A stretch of DNA of 64,000 nucleotides. Origin: JANQPD01 sp963715655. Its GTDB lineage: Bacteria > Bacteroidota > Bacteroidia > Flavobacteriales > Schleiferiaceae. Of this stretch, positions 7,460 to 16,175 are shown piece after piece. The stretch is from contig OY970262.1 in assembly GCA_963715655.1 (NCBI GenBank), positions 992,001-1,056,000 on the forward strand, read 5' to 3'. A program made the translations under genes and the position numbers. The notes beneath the pieces were generated by a model. That model saw only the letters and a list, made by a program, of their open reading frames with translations. It was not told the origin of the DNA and did no database searches. Position 1 is the stretch's first letter; every line of letters starts with the position of its first letter.

Positions 7460-8772
7460 GATTTTTTTTGCTTACGCCAAACGTGCAAGCCATTGGTTTT
7501 AAGCATTTCATACTTGTTAAATTGACCAATTACCAATGCAGATGTACTTGCTATTTGTACGCTGTCGGTAGGATATTTAAAAGGATTTGGAAAATACCAT
7601 GCATCTTTTTGCAATGATATGCTATCAGAGGTAATTTCTTCAACAAGGCTTTGGTGTATAAAGGCGCTACGGTTATTCGGCAATACTATCAAACGCCAAT
7701 CATCCGCAGCTCCTCCCACAAAAAATAGTGTACGGGGCGTTAAGGTTTCAGTAATATCAAAGCGAGTACTCGGTCCTTTTCTAATATTTGCTTGCTGGCT
7801 TGTTTGGTTAAAACCTATTTCTTTTTTATTAACGGTAACGGGAGTGGCAGGCTTTGCGTAATTATTTTTAACAAAAGGTAAAGGATCAATGGCTCCAGTA
7901 AAAGAAGCGTAAATACCAAAATGTAAATGTGGTTTAGTGTTGCGCGCATTCCCTGTATTTCCAACGGTTCCAATAGTGTCACCGGCATTTAAGGCAGTGC
8001 CAAGTTTTACATATTGACTATCTAAGTGCGCAAAGTATAAGTTATGTCTGCGTTTACTATCTCTAAAAAAAACTGATTTACCACCCAATCCACCATTTCG
8101 TACTGAAGTTACTCGGCCATTAACCGGTGCCACCACAGGTGTGCCTCTATCTGCAAAAATATCAATTCCTTCATGTGAGCGCTTGCCACCATCGCGTTGA
8201 TCGCCAAAAACACTCCAAACTGCTTTTGCATCTTTTCCTTGTACAGGAAAGTAGGTGAAAGAATTTGTAAAACTTACCGAAAGTGTAAAGAAGCCAGAAG
8301 CTAAAAGCTCGGGCTGCAGCCTAATAATATAAGCGCCAGTTTCCTCTACCTCAAAGCTTAGTATTGAATCTTTAGCATCCATACTTGCAAGTATATCCGC
8401 TGAGTTTGTTTCAAAAACGTCTATAAAAAGTTGACTACTATCCAGTGCATTCCAACTGGTTTTAATATTTATTACAACGCCTTGTTTGGCTGCTAATTCA
8501 AAACCATAGGCCTGCACCTTGTTATTAGTAAATACACCACTTAGTGCAAAGGGAATATCTATTTGTAGCGGTTGGGTTATCGCATTTGTACTTTCCGCAA
8601 ACCATAGTTTTCCGGCCACGGCTTTATTTAAACCGCTTTGTTTAAGCGTATTTTCATATTGCTTATACGCACTTTTAGCCTTAAATGGAAATATTTGGTT
8701 GGTGCACTGTTCAAAAATTAGCACTATTGTAAATAATGCAAGGCAAGTGCTGATGTATGCTTTTGCTTTCAC
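7456..8772 (-). CDS. M23 family metallopeptidase with SH3-like tail
   Basis: 438 residues. An N-terminal hydrophobic segment (5-20) directs export; C23 follows, but the preceding FEQ is a poor lipobox. A beta-sandwich-like region at about 65-170 precedes the LytM/M23 domain (about 185-300). The zinc ligands appear complete: H200 and D204 in HEGID, H249 in FAHL, and H282/H284 in PHLHFG. The C-terminal SH3b-like segment (about 315-385) starts with QANIRKGPS. M23 enzymes cut peptidoglycan cross-bridges, so a role in wall remodelling is likely. It overlaps the sulfotransferase gene by four bases, although no functional link between them is obvious. Confidence 0.88.
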   Translation of the reverse strand: MKAKAYISTCLALFTIVLIFEQCTNQIFPFKAKSAYKQYENTLKQSGLNKAVAGKLWFAESTNAITQPLQIDIPFALSGVFTNNKVQAYGFELAAKQGVVINIKTSWNALDSSQLFIDVFETNSADILASMDAKDSILSFEVEETGAYIIRLQPELLASGFFTLSVSFTNSFTYFPVQGKDAKAVWSVFGDQRDGGKRSHEGIDIFADRGTPVVAPVNGRVTSVRNGGLGGKSVFFRDSKRRHNLYFAHLDSQYVKLGTALNAGDTIGTVGNTGNARNTKPHLHFGIYASFTGAIDPLPFVKNNYAKPATPVTVNKKEIGFNQTSQQANIRKGPSTRFDITETLTPRTLFFVGGAADDWRLIVLPNNRSAFIHQSLVEEITSDSISLQKDAWYFPNPFKYPTDSVQIASTSALVIGQFNKYEMLKTNGLHVWRKQKKS

Positions 8773-8821
8773 ATTATACTAAAAGCAAAAGAGCAAAAAT
8801 TGTTGTTGAAGCGGTAAAAAA

Positions 8822-9181
8822 TTAAACTGAATCTAAGATGCGTGCTAGTTCCTCCGCATCAAATGGTTTCACAAAAAAGTCAATCACGTTTAAATAGTTG
8901 CCCGATTCTTTTAAATCCTCGTGACTGGTGCTAGAGGTAAGTATGGCTACTTTGTTATTAAAGTTTGCTTTTTTCATGGCTTTTAAAAATTGCCAACCAT
9001 CCATTAAAGGCATGTTTAAGTCAAGAAAAATTACATCAGGGTTAAGCTCAGAAACCTTAGAAAACGCAAATTCCGCATCTACAAATTCATACACTTTATG
9101 GTTTGAAGCCTTAATTTCAAAGTACTTCTTCATTATAAAGTTAGACATATTCTTGTCGTCAATCAGCATAATCTTCTTCAT
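8822..9181 (-). CDS. single-domain CheY-like response regulator
   Basis: 119 residues from the third of three consecutive ATG codons (alternatives at 9187 and 9184). The third was chosen because receiver domains typically begin MKKIMLIDD and an AGGA lies just upstream. Using the 121-residue numbering, the acidic pair is D10/D11, the phospho-acceptor is D56 in FLDLNMP, the switch Thr is T84 and the conserved Lys is K107 in VKPF. No output domain exists, so it acts by protein contact, as CheY or phosphorelay proteins do. No histidine kinase is nearby. Confidence 0.9.
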   Translation of the reverse strand: MKKIMLIDDKNMSNFIMKKYFEIKASNHKVYEFVDAEFAFSKVSELNPDVIFLDLNMPLMDGWQFLKAMKKANFNNKVAILTSSTSHEDLKESGNYLNVIDFFVKPFDAEELARILDSV

Positions 9182-9187
9182 CATCAT

Positions 9188-9632
9188 CCTAAAATTTTAT
9201 TTTTACTAATGCAACACTTTAAAGGCTCACTTATTTACTTACCAACTTTTGCCATTGGCGCATGTTTACAGTGTTTTCAAAGGATTGAGCCAAAATACGC
9301 GTAAAAAGTTTACCGGCTGTTCTGGCTATTTGTTTTATAAAAATTTTTAACACCTTTTTAAGGAGCACACTATTTTTAAAGGGCAAAATTTGCTTCAAGT
9401 ATGCTGGTAGAAAAACTTGCATTTCATCTTCTATTAGTGGATTTTCAAAAGATAAAGGGGGTGATTAATGTTCACTCAATTGCGCCAATCACCGGCAATT
9501 TATTAAGTGTAGAAAGGGTATTTAATTTTCATTTTATGCATTCTGCAAGCGGTTTATTATCTATTTGCCTCCAAGCATTCTTATCCTACTAAACTGTATT
9601 TTTTTAGAAACACTATTTGTTACTTTCGTTAT
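9188..9632. other. 445-bp region with one doubtful small ORF
   Basis: The region lies between the receiver gene and the DUF1015 gene. Apart from the small minus-strand ORF at 9231-9422, no tRNA, strong hairpin or repeat was seen. TACTTTCG at about 9620 is a one-mismatch -7 box for the DUF1015 gene. Confidence 0.5.
9231..9422 (-). CDS. doubtful small basic amphipathic protein
   Basis: 63 residues, strongly basic, with an amphipathic middle (VLLKKVLKIFIKQIARTAGK). It ends 43 bases before the receiver gene on the same strand. Upstream on the minus strand, TTG and TATCTTTT are separated by 22 bases, a loose fit to the Bacteroidota promoter. Codon choice resembles neighbouring genes. No family is recognised, and it may be noise in AT-rich DNA. 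Confidence 0.25.
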   Translation of the reverse strand: MQVFLPAYLKQILPFKNSVLLKKVLKIFIKQIARTAGKLFTRILAQSFENTVNMRQWQKLVSK

Positions 9633-10865
9633 ATGATTAAGATAAAACCGTTTAAGGCCATTCGTCCGCCAAGAGATAAAGCCTATTTAGTGGCAACGCG
9701 TTCATATTTAAGCTATAACGATGAAGAGCTTGATGAAAAATTGGTTAATAATCCTTACACATTTTTACATGTAATTAATCCTACGGAAGGCAGGAAATTA
9801 CCTTTTGGAAAAGAAAAATATAAGTTAGTAAAGCAAGCGTTTGCAGATTTTCAAGCGCAGCAAATATTCTTGACTGACCCTTCTCCGGCTTATTATATGT
9901 ATCGTCAAGTAAAAGAAGGAAACGAGTATATAGGACTTATAGCCGCGGTTTGTGTGGAGGATTATAAAGCTGGGAAAATAAAAAAACACGAAAAAACGCT
10001 TACGCAGAGAGAGCGGATGTTTACCGATTATTTGCAAGAAACGGCTTTTAATGCAGAGCCGGTTTTACTTACTTATAAAGACGATTTTAGGTTAAGTGCC
10101 TTGTTTGCAGATTACATACGTTTGCGCGCAGAATATGAGTTTACTAGCACCGATAAAGTGTTGCATCAAATGTGGCTCATAGAAAGTAAAGAACATCATG
10201 CGTTAATCAAAAAGGTGTTTGATGGTCAAGAGGCCTTGTACATTGCCGATGGGCATCACCGTAGCTCTAGCTCTACAGCGCTTGCCAAGCGAAACATAGC
10301 AGAGGGGTTAGGATTAAAAGGTGCTGATCATTTTATGGCTTTTTTAATAGGTGAGGATCAAATGAAAATTTATGAGTTTAACCGTTTGGTAAAAGGGCTA
10401 AATGGATTAACAATACCAGAATTATTACAAAATTTGGCGCCAAAATTTTTGATAGAACCTATACATGATTCGGTTTACAAGCCCGACCATTTGCATGAAA
10501 TAGGGATGTATGTAGATAAGAAGTGGTATAAATTAGTGCCTAGAACTGGTACGTTTGACCCTCAACATCCTGTAAAGCATTTGGATGCAGACATACTTTC
10601 TGAAAATATTTTAAAGCCAATATTGGGTATTGTAAATTTAAAAACAGATACACGGGTTGGCTTTTTACCGGGAACAGAAGGAGTGGAGGCGCTAAAAGAG
10701 AAGGTACATTCTAAAGCGTATGACATCGCTTTTACACTAGCTCCGGCAAATATTGCTCAAATTAAACAAGTGGCCGATGCTAAAAAAACCATGCCGCCCA
10801 AGAGCACTTACGTAGAGCCAAAATTACGCAGCGGGTTAATTGTGTATCCTATTGATATTGATTAA
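9633..10865 (+). CDS. DUF1015 family protein
   Basis: 410 residues, full length for DUF1015. The family start IKPFKAIRPP is present, and the conserved block YIADGHHRSSSSTAL near residue 203 contains the invariant DGHHR. The biochemical role of DUF1015 is not established; in other genomes it is often linked to serine or phosphorylated-amino-acid metabolism, and its HH motif suggests catalysis or metal binding. There is no signal peptide, so it is cytoplasmic. It is followed after 31 bases by the yggS-like gene on the same strand, suggesting a two-gene operon. Confidence 0.88.
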   Translation: MIKIKPFKAIRPPRDKAYLVATRSYLSYNDEELDEKLVNNPYTFLHVINPTEGRKLPFGKEKYKLVKQAFADFQAQQIFLTDPSPAYYMYRQVKEGNEYIGLIAAVCVEDYKAGKIKKHEKTLTQRERMFTDYLQETAFNAEPVLLTYKDDFRLSALFADYIRLRAEYEFTSTDKVLHQMWLIESKEHHALIKKVFDGQEALYIADGHHRSSSSTALAKRNIAEGLGLKGADHFMAFLIGEDQMKIYEFNRLVKGLNGLTIPELLQNLAPKFLIEPIHDSVYKPDHLHEIGMYVDKKWYKLVPRTGTFDPQHPVKHLDADILSENILKPILGIVNLKTDTRVGFLPGTEGVEALKEKVHSKAYDIAFTLAPANIAQIKQVADAKKTMPPKSTYVEPKLRSGLIVYPIDID

Positions 10866-10896
10866 AACAATTTGTGTAAAAACTTTTTAGCTACGT

Positions 10897-11559
10897 ATGG
10901 AGCAATCAATAGCACAAAACTTAAAAGCAATTTTAAGTGATTTACCTAAGGAAGTAACCTTAGTGGCGGTAAGTAAAACTAAACCAAATGCAGCTTTAGA
11001 AGAAGCGTATGAAGCTGGTCAACGCATTTTTGGAGAAAACCGTGTTCAGGAAATGGTAGATAAATATGAGGCCCTACCAAAAGATATTCAGTGGCACATG
11101 ATAGGCCATGTGCAGAGTAACAAAATAAAATACATGGCACCCTTTGTAAATATGGTGCATGGTATGGATAAGCCCAAAAGGCTAAAAGAGTTAAACAAAG
11201 AAGCAGAGAAAAATGACCGCGTAATTGATTGCTTAATTCAGATGCACATTGCAAAAGAAGAAAGTAAATTTGGTTTTGATTACGCAGAAGCAACCACCCT
11301 TTTTGACCAAGATTTGCGGAAGAAATATCCTAATGTAAACATAAGGGGACTTATGGGTATGGCTACTAATACGGATGATGAAGCCGTGGTGCGCGAAGAA
11401 TTTAAAGAGCTACACGCCTTTTTCAAAAAAATAAAACAGACAGTACAACTGCCTGCTTTTAATATTTTATCTACCGGTATGAGTGGTGATTACACTATTG
11501 CTATTGAAGAGGGTAGCTCAATGGTGCGTATTGGTTCGGCTATTTTTGGTAGTCGCTAG
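10897..11559 (+). CDS. YggS/PLPBP family PLP-homeostasis protein
   Basis: 220 residues, normal for the family. The protein folds as a single TIM barrel and carries PLP on K27 in LVAVSKTKP. Other signatures are FGENRVQE, WHMIGHVQSNK, and near the C-terminus STGMSGDY and RIGSAIFG. Family members lack strong enzymatic activity and buffer or deliver pyridoxal phosphate in the cytoplasm. Its 3' end overlaps the convergent barrel gene by 20 bases, leaving no terminator between them. Confidence 0.92.
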   Translation: MEQSIAQNLKAILSDLPKEVTLVAVSKTKPNAALEEAYEAGQRIFGENRVQEMVDKYEALPKDIQWHMIGHVQSNKIKYMAPFVNMVHGMDKPKRLKELNKEAEKNDRVIDCLIQMHIAKEESKFGFDYAEATTLFDQDLRKKYPNVNIRGLMGMATNTDDEAVVREEFKELHAFFKKIKQTVQLPAFNILSTGMSGDYTIAIEEGSSMVRIGSAIFGSR

Positions 11560-12253
11560 CATACCCTTTTCCATCAAAATAAATTCCGAATTTCACTTGT
11601 ATGCTTGGTCTTATTCCTGAAAAAGTAATGCCCTGCACCAAACCATCCGTATTCCAATTGGCAGGTTTGTTTTCTTCGCTCAGCACGCCTCTGTACGAAA
11701 ACCCAAACCCACATTCCACAAAAAAGAAGTTGTCAATATATTCGTATTGCACCCGTGCATCATAAACGAAGCGGTTTACTCTAAACTGCAATTCGGTATT
11801 TTCAGGTCTGTAATAGGTAATGCCATCTTCAATAAAAGGCTGAAATACCTCCCCCTCGTAGTCAATATTATATTGCTGAAAAGCAGGGCCGTGTACCACT
11901 GAAAAAAACACTCTTTCACTTTGGCGACCTATGTAATACTTATGATTTCCTTTAATTTGAAAACCGGTAATGGGTAAGTTTTCGGTTTCAAAATCATCAC
12001 CACTTACGTCATATAAACCTAAGCCTGAGCTCAGTCCAAAAATAAACGCATTTCTATTTAGGCGATATTGCCCTTCCAAAGAAAAAAAGTTTGCAACTGC
12101 ATCACTGGCTACCCAAGAAACATTAATCTTTTGTTCAGGGTAAAGCCTTAAAGCAAGTTTTTGCTCCGTAGTATCTCTTAAAAATGTGGTTTGCGCCCTT
12201 AACGGTGATACGCTAAAAATGACCAATGCTAGTAATAAAAAGCGTTTTATCAT
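11540..12253 (-). CDS. outer-membrane beta-barrel-like protein
   Basis: 237 residues with a signal peptide (1-20, ending LRAQ). The mature part has alternating amphipathic strands (FIFGLSSGLGLY, FFFVECGFGFSYRG, IQVKFGIYF) typical of small outer-membrane barrels. No named family is recognised. Its ATG overlaps the stop of the LVIVD lipoprotein gene upstream (12250-12253), so the two are co-translated. It is the third gene of a lipoprotein-lipoprotein-barrel run, and its 3' end overlaps the convergent yggS-like gene. Confidence 0.7.
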   Translation of the reverse strand: MIKRFLLLALVIFSVSPLRAQTTFLRDTTEQKLALRLYPEQKINVSWVASDAVANFFSLEGQYRLNRNAFIFGLSSGLGLYDVSGDDFETENLPITGFQIKGNHKYYIGRQSERVFFSVVHGPAFQQYNIDYEGEVFQPFIEDGITYYRPENTELQFRVNRFVYDARVQYEYIDNFFFVECGFGFSYRGVLSEENKPANWNTDGLVQGITFSGIRPSIQVKFGIYFDGKGYASDYQK

Positions 12254-13002
12254 ATTCTGCTTAAGAAATTTAAGTTGCCTGATTTATAGCGATATTGCTC
12301 AATACCGGTGCGGGTAGAAACAATCATTAAACTACTGCGCGGAATAATGTCTATCGCTTCAATATTTCTTTTGTGGTTAATTTGAATTGGATTTCTACCG
12401 TCTGAAATATCAAATATTTTAAGCCCATTGTCGCATACAAAAAGAGTGTCGCCATACAATCCTAAACCTTTAGGAGAAGTCATGGGCATGGTATTGATTA
12501 CCTGTATATTGTTTAGGTTAGAAATATCTACAACATCCAATTGGTTTTGCCCTCTAAAACAACGTCCACCACTATTTAAATCAGTGTGTAAGGTTACATA
12601 AGCATAGTTTTGATTTGCCACTACAGGGTCGCAAGAAACTACGTGCTCATAGTCACTTAGGTAATCTAATTTTGGGGCATTACTTACATTATATATAAAC
12701 ATACCTTGCTGTGTGCCAATAAAAATAGTGTTGGCATCTCTAGCAAAAATGGTTTCCACATTTACATTTAAGTCTGTTTCTGTTTTAAACACTGGGTTTT
12801 TTCTATCACTTATATCAAAGGCTTTAAGCTTAGTGCCGTTTACAGCAAACAAATGTCCATTGGCAATGGTAAATCTGGCTAAAGAGCCTCCTTGGCCTGT
12901 ACTAACGTTTCCGGTTTCACTAGAGTCAAAGGAACCGTCTGACTGACAAGCACCTAAAAAAACAAGGGCAAAAGCTGCAACGAGTAATTGTATTTTTTTC
13001 AT
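12250..13002 (-). CDS. LVIVD-repeat lipoprotein
   Basis: 250 residues from the ATG at 13002; an upstream in-frame ATG at 13041 would bury the signal peptide and overlap the preceding gene. The signal is classical, with lipobox FLGAC and C19. The rest repeats units of the form 'visible-value ... VDIS' (LKAFDISDRKNP, LDVVDISNLNNI, LKIFDISDGRNP), the LVIVD signature of a small beta-propeller. Such proteins are envelope lipoproteins of unknown ligand. It follows another lipoprotein with related repeats by 20 bases and overlaps the barrel gene after it. Confidence 0.8.
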   Translation of the reverse strand: MKKIQLLVAAFALVFLGACQSDGSFDSSETGNVSTGQGGSLARFTIANGHLFAVNGTKLKAFDISDRKNPVFKTETDLNVNVETIFARDANTIFIGTQQGMFIYNVSNAPKLDYLSDYEHVVSCDPVVANQNYAYVTLHTDLNSGGRCFRGQNQLDVVDISNLNNIQVINTMPMTSPKGLGLYGDTLFVCDNGLKIFDISDGRNPIQINHKRNIEAIDIIPRSSLMIVSTRTGIEQYRYKSGNLNFLSRI

Positions 13003-13022
13003 GATTAATATATTGTAAGTGA

Positions 13023-13523
13023 TTAATTGATTTCTTCCCAACGAATAATCACCGTATTTTCAGGGCGATTTTGAGGTAAGTATTGATCCGGAACGGCACC
13101 AAAGTCTGGCGCTACTACTTCTGGAAACACGTTACGCTGGCGGCTAAGTTCCGTTACTTTTGTGCCATCAAATTCAAGGGCAACTAAATCTACCGAGTTG
13201 TCCGCATAAATCACGTCATCTTTAATTGAGATGTCAATATTCCCCGGAATATTTATATACCCGATGTCCGTTGGGTTGGTAGGGTCACTATTATTAAATA
13301 TGTGAATACCGTTAAAGCGTTCGTTTATAAAAAGCAAATCGTTGTAAACGTAAATTTTTCCGGCATTTTTTATAGGTGTTGGAGCTTTTACCTCAATAGA
13401 TTTTTCAAGGTCTGAGCGCAGCATTAAAATAGGACGGTAATTTGTGGTAGCAATAGGTTCTTCAACCGGGCCAAAGCAAGCAGCTAGGGAGAAAAGTACT
13501 GCAAAAGCGAAAAGTTTTTTCAT
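13023..13523 (-). CDS. short LVIVD-like lipoprotein
   Basis: 166 residues with lipobox SLAAC and C16. It contains one or two LVIVD-like units (IYVYNDLLFINERFNGIHIF, then NSDPTNP), too few for a complete propeller. It may pair with the next lipoprotein to complete one, or be a truncated paralogue; that is inference. It is the first gene of the 13523-11540 run and lies 65 bases after the DUF5686 gene on the same strand. Confidence 0.7.
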   Translation of the reverse strand: MKKLFAFAVLFSLAACFGPVEEPIATTNYRPILMLRSDLEKSIEVKAPTPIKNAGKIYVYNDLLFINERFNGIHIFNNSDPTNPTDIGYINIPGNIDISIKDDVIYADNSVDLVALEFDGTKVTELSRQRNVFPEVVAPDFGAVPDQYLPQNRPENTVIIRWEEIN

Positions 13524-13588
13524 GGTTTTAATATTTGGGGCTTATAAAAGATATCACGCACAAAGTGTGGAAACGGTTGGGTGGGTAC

Positions 13589-16060
13589 TTAAAATTTTAC
13601 CCGATTTTTTCGATAATACAAATAATCAAAATCTACACCTATTCTTACGGAGGGGTTAAACTTCGCAAAATTTTCAATGCCCCCGGCAAACTCAATACGC
13701 ACGGCATGAAATACGTTATCTATACCAATAAAAAACTCTAAAAAAGGGTCTTGTACGTAGTTATTTAAATAGTTAAAGCCCACCAAGCTGTGAATATTAG
13801 AATAGCGTAAATAGCGTGATTTTGAAAATAGAAACCCGTCAAAATCATGCTCGTAATGAAATTCAAAAAAAGCATTATTACTACTAAAATCATAATAGGG
13901 TAGTGTGCTAAACTGCTTAATGCGTGCCGAGCGATTTATAATGGGTTGTAGAAAAAACGTTTGTACTCCGTTAAAATGCTTGTAATCTACAAACGGTAAG
14001 TTGTTGGTGTTAAAAAACTTACCGCCACTAATATCAAAACTAGAAAAACCAATGTTGCCAACTCTAAAACCAAAGGCTGTTCCGGTAGATAAAAAATCAT
14101 AATTGGTGCTGCTAATAGCCGTTGAAAATCCTTTACGGTAATTAAAATATAGCTGCGGGGTACGCACCTTTATATTTGTTTTTCTGCCATTTATAATTTG
14201 ATACAATTGGTGAAATTTATAAAAAACCAAAAGCTCTCCCGTAAGGGCTTGATGCCTTGCAAAACCATTGCTAAAAATTACCGGTGGGTAAGCAGGATTG
14301 TTAGGTGTATAATTATCAGGATCTCCTGTAATGGTAAACCTAGTAATATCGCGTAATGGCATTCTGTTGGCAAATTCAAAACTTCCGGTAATGTCAAAGC
14401 CACTAAAAAGCTCCCACTTGTGGCCAATTTTTACATAGTCTTTTTGGTAAAGCTTTAAAAAATTTATTCCTAAAAATAGCGAGTAAAAACTATTAATAGA
14501 AGGCAATATGGGTTGGTCGTCATTAAACTGATTGTACACGTGGCCAATTTCAAAATCAAGCTCATTAGGTTCTTTAAAATCATAAAACCAGTTTACGCTT
14601 AAGCGATATTTCAAGCGGTCGTCTCCCAAGCCATAACGTAATTCAGGTATAAACGTAATGTTACTTTTTTCGCGGTACAGAGTTATTGGTACATCATATT
14701 TTAGGTAAGCGCCTTCCACGGTATTAAAGCCCAATGCGTAGTAAAGAGGCTTCATGAAAATACCGTAGTTTCTAAATCTACGGTAGTATTTCCTATAAAA
14801 CATTTTGTACGTTTTCCAACGAAACTCGCTAAAAAGGCCAAGTTCATTTTCTGGATATAGGTTTTTTAATTGCTCGTTGTTATTGTGCTGCGTTAATAAA
14901 AAATATTCGTCTGCTATTAAAGGCACTGTACGCAAGGTATCCCAAATAGCCTGATTTTTAAAAACATCAATTTTTTGGCGCTGTTTGTTTGGCCCTTTTT
15001 GTACCGTAACTTCTGAATTGGGTAGGTACTCAAAATCTTTATAGTACATATCAATTTCATATAAGCCTACAAAATTTAGTAAATCCACACGGTAATCTAA
15101 ACGCTGATTGAGCTGTGTATAGCTATTGTTGATATATCCATAATTCTGTTTAATATGGATACTATCGGTAAATTCTAGTTGCGTTTCCGGAGAAATTGTA
15201 AAATCAGAATAGGCAACTTTATAGGTGGAGTCGTAAAGCGCTATAAAGCCCTGAATTACGGCCTCATAAGTGCGCTGAGGTGCAAAGGCTATGAGATACA
15301 CTTTGCGCTTACCTTCATAATAAACGCCTAATGGGGTGTAATTGTAATACGTAAAAGCGGAGCTGCCAATGGGCGAATAATAACCTCGGTAGGATATTTT
15401 TCTCAGGAATATTTTATTTTGATAAAGATTTAAATGGAAGTCAGGCATGTCATTCCAATCTCTTACGCTCAAGTATCCTCCTTCCTGCTGTGCGGTTACT
15501 TCTTCCGTAAAATGAAAACGATCTTTATAAACAAATTCAGAAACCCGTTCGCTAGTGTACACCAAACCGGTATCTACTTTTTTAGGCACATATAAACCAC
15601 TGATCACCGGTATTTCAAACGGAACTTTTTCTATAAAACCCCTGTTTTTTTTATAGAATTTCCCTTTGTAGGCACTGGTTTCTATTTCATTTAAACGCCT
15701 TTGGGCTATGGCTTTGGTAATAATGCTATCAGCGTCAAATGTTTCAGGAACAATAGGGCTTAGGGTTATTTCTATATACTCATTATAGTTGTATTCTAAT
15801 GAAAAGAATTTAGGTTCAAAGCCTTGCGCTTTTATTAAAATGTTTTTTGGTTGCTGAGAAAGCTTTAGTGAAAAGGCACCATTTTCATTGGTGTAAAATA
15901 CCGTTTGTGGTTCGCCAATAATTAGTAAAGCATTAAGTATGGGTTGCTTATCTACATCTACCACACGTCCGTTTACCACCAAATTTTGCCCTTGGCTAAA
16001 ATTAGGTAGCAAATAAAAAAGGGTTACTAGTATGAGCCAAAAACGTGGGGATATAGTCAC
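13589..16060 (-). CDS. DUF5686 outer-membrane protein with carboxypeptidase-regulatory-like domain
   Basis: 823 residues. A signal peptide (1-24) is followed by a carboxypeptidase-regulatory-like Ig fold at about 28-105 (VNGRVVDVDKQPILNALL). The remainder matches the large DUF5686 region of Bacteroidota: an all-beta periplasmic part, then a barrel-like C-terminus rich in alternating aromatic strands (for example YFNYRKGFSTAIS and RIGVDFDYLYY near the end). Function is unknown; the layout resembles TonB-dependent transporters without a recognisable plug. It may head the transcription unit that continues with the two LVIVD lipoproteins and the barrel. Confidence 0.82.
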   Translation of the reverse strand: MTISPRFWLILVTLFYLLPNFSQGQNLVVNGRVVDVDKQPILNALLIIGEPQTVFYTNENGAFSLKLSQQPKNILIKAQGFEPKFFSLEYNYNEYIEITLSPIVPETFDADSIITKAIAQRRLNEIETSAYKGKFYKKNRGFIEKVPFEIPVISGLYVPKKVDTGLVYTSERVSEFVYKDRFHFTEEVTAQQEGGYLSVRDWNDMPDFHLNLYQNKIFLRKISYRGYYSPIGSSAFTYYNYTPLGVYYEGKRKVYLIAFAPQRTYEAVIQGFIALYDSTYKVAYSDFTISPETQLEFTDSIHIKQNYGYINNSYTQLNQRLDYRVDLLNFVGLYEIDMYYKDFEYLPNSEVTVQKGPNKQRQKIDVFKNQAIWDTLRTVPLIADEYFLLTQHNNNEQLKNLYPENELGLFSEFRWKTYKMFYRKYYRRFRNYGIFMKPLYYALGFNTVEGAYLKYDVPITLYREKSNITFIPELRYGLGDDRLKYRLSVNWFYDFKEPNELDFEIGHVYNQFNDDQPILPSINSFYSLFLGINFLKLYQKDYVKIGHKWELFSGFDITGSFEFANRMPLRDITRFTITGDPDNYTPNNPAYPPVIFSNGFARHQALTGELLVFYKFHQLYQIINGRKTNIKVRTPQLYFNYRKGFSTAISSTNYDFLSTGTAFGFRVGNIGFSSFDISGGKFFNTNNLPFVDYKHFNGVQTFFLQPIINRSARIKQFSTLPYYDFSSNNAFFEFHYEHDFDGFLFSKSRYLRYSNIHSLVGFNYLNNYVQDPFLEFFIGIDNVFHAVRIEFAGGIENFAKFNPSVRIGVDFDYLYYRKNRVKF

Positions 16061-16175
16061 TGAACTTTAAGGTATCTATTTTACCGTACAACAAAGAAAA
16101 GCAAAAGGGTACTAATTAATGCATAAATAAAGTTTTTGCAATTGAGGCAATATATTCTGTACTTATATTCGCTGC

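Noticed and set aside
9401..9592. Plus-strand 63-codon ORF
   Set aside because: It has no promoter or family signal and overlaps the opposite small ORF, itself doubtful.
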